A stretch of 61,629 nt of DNA from positions 1 through 61,629 of the forward strand of contig JAUXYJ010000064.1 of the NCBI GenBank assembly GCA_030694465.1, given 5' to 3'. The notes below the pieces were generated by a model, which worked only from the letters and a program-made list of their open reading frames with translations, made no database searches and was not told the DNA's origin. The position numbers were made by a program, and so were the translations under genes. The stretch is from Deltaproteobacteria bacterium (GTDB lineage: Bacteria; Myxococcota_A; Polyangia; Polyangiales; Ga0077539). Shown here in pieces: positions 60,227-61,629 of this stretch. Positions within the stretch are counted from its first letter, which is position 1. Each line of letters starts with the position of its first letter.

Positions 60227-61131
60227 GCGCGGTTGGGTGGCGCTACGGGTGGCCTGGAGCGCTCTTCGAGGGCACGTTGGTGCGGCGGTACCACCGGTTC
60301 TTGGCGGACGTGCGGTTGGCAGATGGGCGCGAGGTGACCGCGCACTGTGTCAACCCTGGGCGCATGGAGGGGCTGGTTGAGCGCGGGGCGCGGGTGTGGG
60401 TCACGCACGAGCAGAACGCGAAGCGCAAGCTGCAGTTCACATGGCAGGTGATCGCGCGCGAGGGTGGGCTGTGGGTGGGGACCAACACGGTGCTCCCAAA
60501 CGCGGTGGTGGGGGCGATGTTGCAGGCGCGGGTGCTGCCGGGGTTTGAAGATCACCTTAGTTTTCGCGCTGAGGTGAGCTACGGAGAGAGCTCGCGGATT
60601 GACTTTGCGGTCGAGACGGACGAGGGCGTGCATTGGATCGAGGTGAAGAACATTCACTTGGTGTATCCGGACGGTGGGGCTTATTTTCCAGACTCGGTGA
60701 GTGAGCGCGGGAGCAAGCACTTGCGCGAGCTGACGGAGCTGGCCGAGCGCGGGCAGCGGTGCACGGTGCAGTTTGTGGTGCAGCGTGGGGACGCGAGGTT
60801 TGTGCGGCCAAGTGATGTGCATGACCCAGTGTTTGCGCGGGCTGCGCGCGAGGCTGCGCGGGCCGGAGTGCACTTTCGGGCGAGCGTGTTTGACGTGGAC
60901 GCGCAGGGGTTGCGCTGCCGGGGCGAGGTTCCGGTGGACTTGGGGGTGTATGGGCTTGAGGCTCCGCGCGCTTGGATGGAGGCGCTGCGGGCGACGTCGG
61001 GATGGGAGCGCCCAAAGAAGGCGGTGGTGGAGGGCGCGGTGGAGGCAGAGGCAGCTGTGGTGGCGGTCAAGAAGGTCAAGCGTGCGACGGCGGAGAAGAG
61101 ACCGGTGAAGGCTGCGAAGGCCAAGAGATAA
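60223..61131 (+). CDS. sfsA: SfsA family DNA/RNA-binding nuclease-like protein
   Basis: A 302-residue protein. The N-terminal OB-like part has L-V-R-R-Y-H-R-F-L-A-D-V and H-C-V-N-P-G-R-M. The nuclease-like domain has R-I-D-F-A-V, W-I-E-V-K-N and F-P-D-S-V-S-E-R-G-S-K-H-L, all SfsA hallmarks (PD-(D/E)xK type). SfsA was named for sugar-fermentation stimulation and binds DNA; its cell role is uncertain. The last about 60 residues are an extra Ala/Lys/Arg-rich tail not usual in SfsA, which could add nucleic-acid binding. Confidence 0.88.
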   Translation: MSAVGWRYGWPGALFEGTLVRRYHRFLADVRLADGREVTAHCVNPGRMEGLVERGARVWVTHEQNAKRKLQFTWQVIAREGGLWVGTNTVLPNAVVGAMLQARVLPGFEDHLSFRAEVSYGESSRIDFAVETDEGVHWIEVKNIHLVYPDGGAYFPDSVSERGSKHLRELTELAERGQRCTVQFVVQRGDARFVRPSDVHDPVFARAAREAARAGVHFRASVFDVDAQGLRCRGEVPVDLGVYGLEAPRAWMEALRATSGWERPKKAVVEGAVEAEAAVVAVKKVKRATAEKRPVKAAKAKR

Positions 61132-61323
61132 GACGGTGTTTGCGTTGCAAAACGCGCGCATGGAGCTGCGGACGCCGTTGAGCTTTGACTTGGGGTCGTG
61201 GTAGGGATTGGGGCTGAGATGAAGCGATGGGCGGGTTGTGAGCCTCCCTCGATTGGGTCTGGGCATTGATCGCAAGTCGCGAATTGTGGGGAATTTGTGG
61301 GGTTCGCCGCGTGTTCCGGCCCG
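61132..61323. other. Intergenic region between sfsA and the transposase remnant
   Basis: The 192 bases may contain the left end of the inserted element, but no terminal inverted repeat or target duplication can be fixed because the right end is outside the window. No gene is seen. Confidence 0.3.
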
Positions 61324-61629
61324 ATGTACGAAGCAGCGCGGCAAGAAGCTCGGGATTGGGCACACGAAGAGTTCGGGGCATGCCGAGCTGGGTGATTCGC
61401 GTTGGACTGCTCGCCTTGTCCGGTGGGCGGCATCGCTTGCGGAGCGTCCCGGTGGGTAGGTCCTTGACGTCTTTCGCTGTGGCGCCGAGCAACAGGCTGC
61501 GTACGATTTTCTGGACAACGAGAAGGTTCGAAGTGCGGACATCCTCGATCAAGTGCGCACCGCCGCGGTCGTCCTCGATACGACCGAGGCCTTCACCGGG
61601 GAGCGTATGGAGCTGCCGGTCAACGTCGT
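61324..61629 (+). pseudogene. IS4-like transposase remnant, frameshifted and amber-interrupted, cut by the right edge
   Basis: From the ATG at 61324 the frame reads an N-terminal transposase segment ending W-A-H-E-E-F-G. At the GGGG run 61375-61378 the family continuation H-A-E-L-G-D-S-R-W-T-A-R-L-V-R shifts to the +1 frame, as if one G were inserted. This second frame hits TAG at 61457-61459 and then continues in frame with V-F-R-C-G-A-E-Q-Q-A-A-Y-D-F-L-D-N-E-K-V to the edge. This is the pattern of IS4-type transposase N-terminal domains (Tn5-like DNA-binding segment). Two lesions make it a pseudogene, barring sequencing error. Confidence 0.55.

Noticed and set aside
59728..61542. A 604-codon minus-strand frame opposite the small lipoprotein and sfsA
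   Set aside because: Low-complexity His/Arg/Pro/Ser composition and no motifs; the opposite strand holds sfsA with clear motifs.

Overview
The window looks like a chromosomal contig of a GC-rich Myxococcota (Polyangia-like deltaproteobacterial lineage). The pointers are a Myxococcota-style Tad (Flp) pilus locus rich in FHA domains, many lipoproteins with Asp/Ala/Thr-rich linkers after the lipobox, a Cys-rich lipoprotein of the type common in this phylum, and densely packed genes with ATGA stop/start overlaps. No tRNA, rRNA or CRISPR array is visible. Both edges run into insertion-sequence remnants: the start of an IS256-type transposase on the left, and a frameshifted, amber-interrupted IS4-like transposase on the right.

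Layout. 1-4800: transposase fragment, membrane metallophosphoesterase, then a minus-strand group of DoxX protein, phosphohexomutase and GT-B glycosyltransferase. 5200-24700: Tad locus, with two Flp-type pilins, prepilin peptidase, TadE/TadG-like pseudopilins, two unassigned proteins, CpaB, secretin CpaC, an FHA-CpaF fusion ATPase, TadB, TadC, an FHA membrane protein, a TadD-like TPR lipoprotein, a second CpaF ATPase, a third FHA protein and two lipoproteins. 24700-32300: further envelope proteins, including a propeller lipoprotein with a CxxCH motif, an exported PEP/pyruvate-dikinase-like lipoprotein, a membrane phosphatase, a BMP-type solute-binding protein, and TPR and Cys-rich proteins. 32400-42400: PriA, GlgX coupled to an outer-membrane barrel, a lipase, a VWA protein, a sorbosone-dehydrogenase-like lipoprotein and a zinc-ribbon protein. 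42500-51250: small membrane proteins, a nucleoside-type ABC transporter (two permeases and a double ATPase), a probable selenoprotein, SRPBCC proteins and an MBL-fold protein. 51300-59000: str and partial S10 ribosomal operons. 59000-61629: three small genes, sfsA and the broken transposase.

The strongest new observation is at 47071-47883. A thioredoxin-fold lipoprotein gene carries an in-frame TGA exactly where the first cysteine of a C-P-G-C redox motif is expected. A 7-bp hairpin with G at loop position 2 begins 14 nt downstream. Together these indicate a selenocysteine (U-P-G-C) protein with a bacterial SECIS element.

Other notable points: the Tad machine has three FHA modules (one apparently phosphothreonine-competent and fused to CpaF, two degenerate) and no visible TadZ/CpaE. 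The S10 operon lacks rplC between rpsJ and rplD and stops after rpsS. A 588-bp structured gap separates rpsG from fusA. An exported lipoprotein carries the phosphohistidine and ATP-grasp domains of a dikinase. All functions are inferred from reading the sequence; no database search was run.
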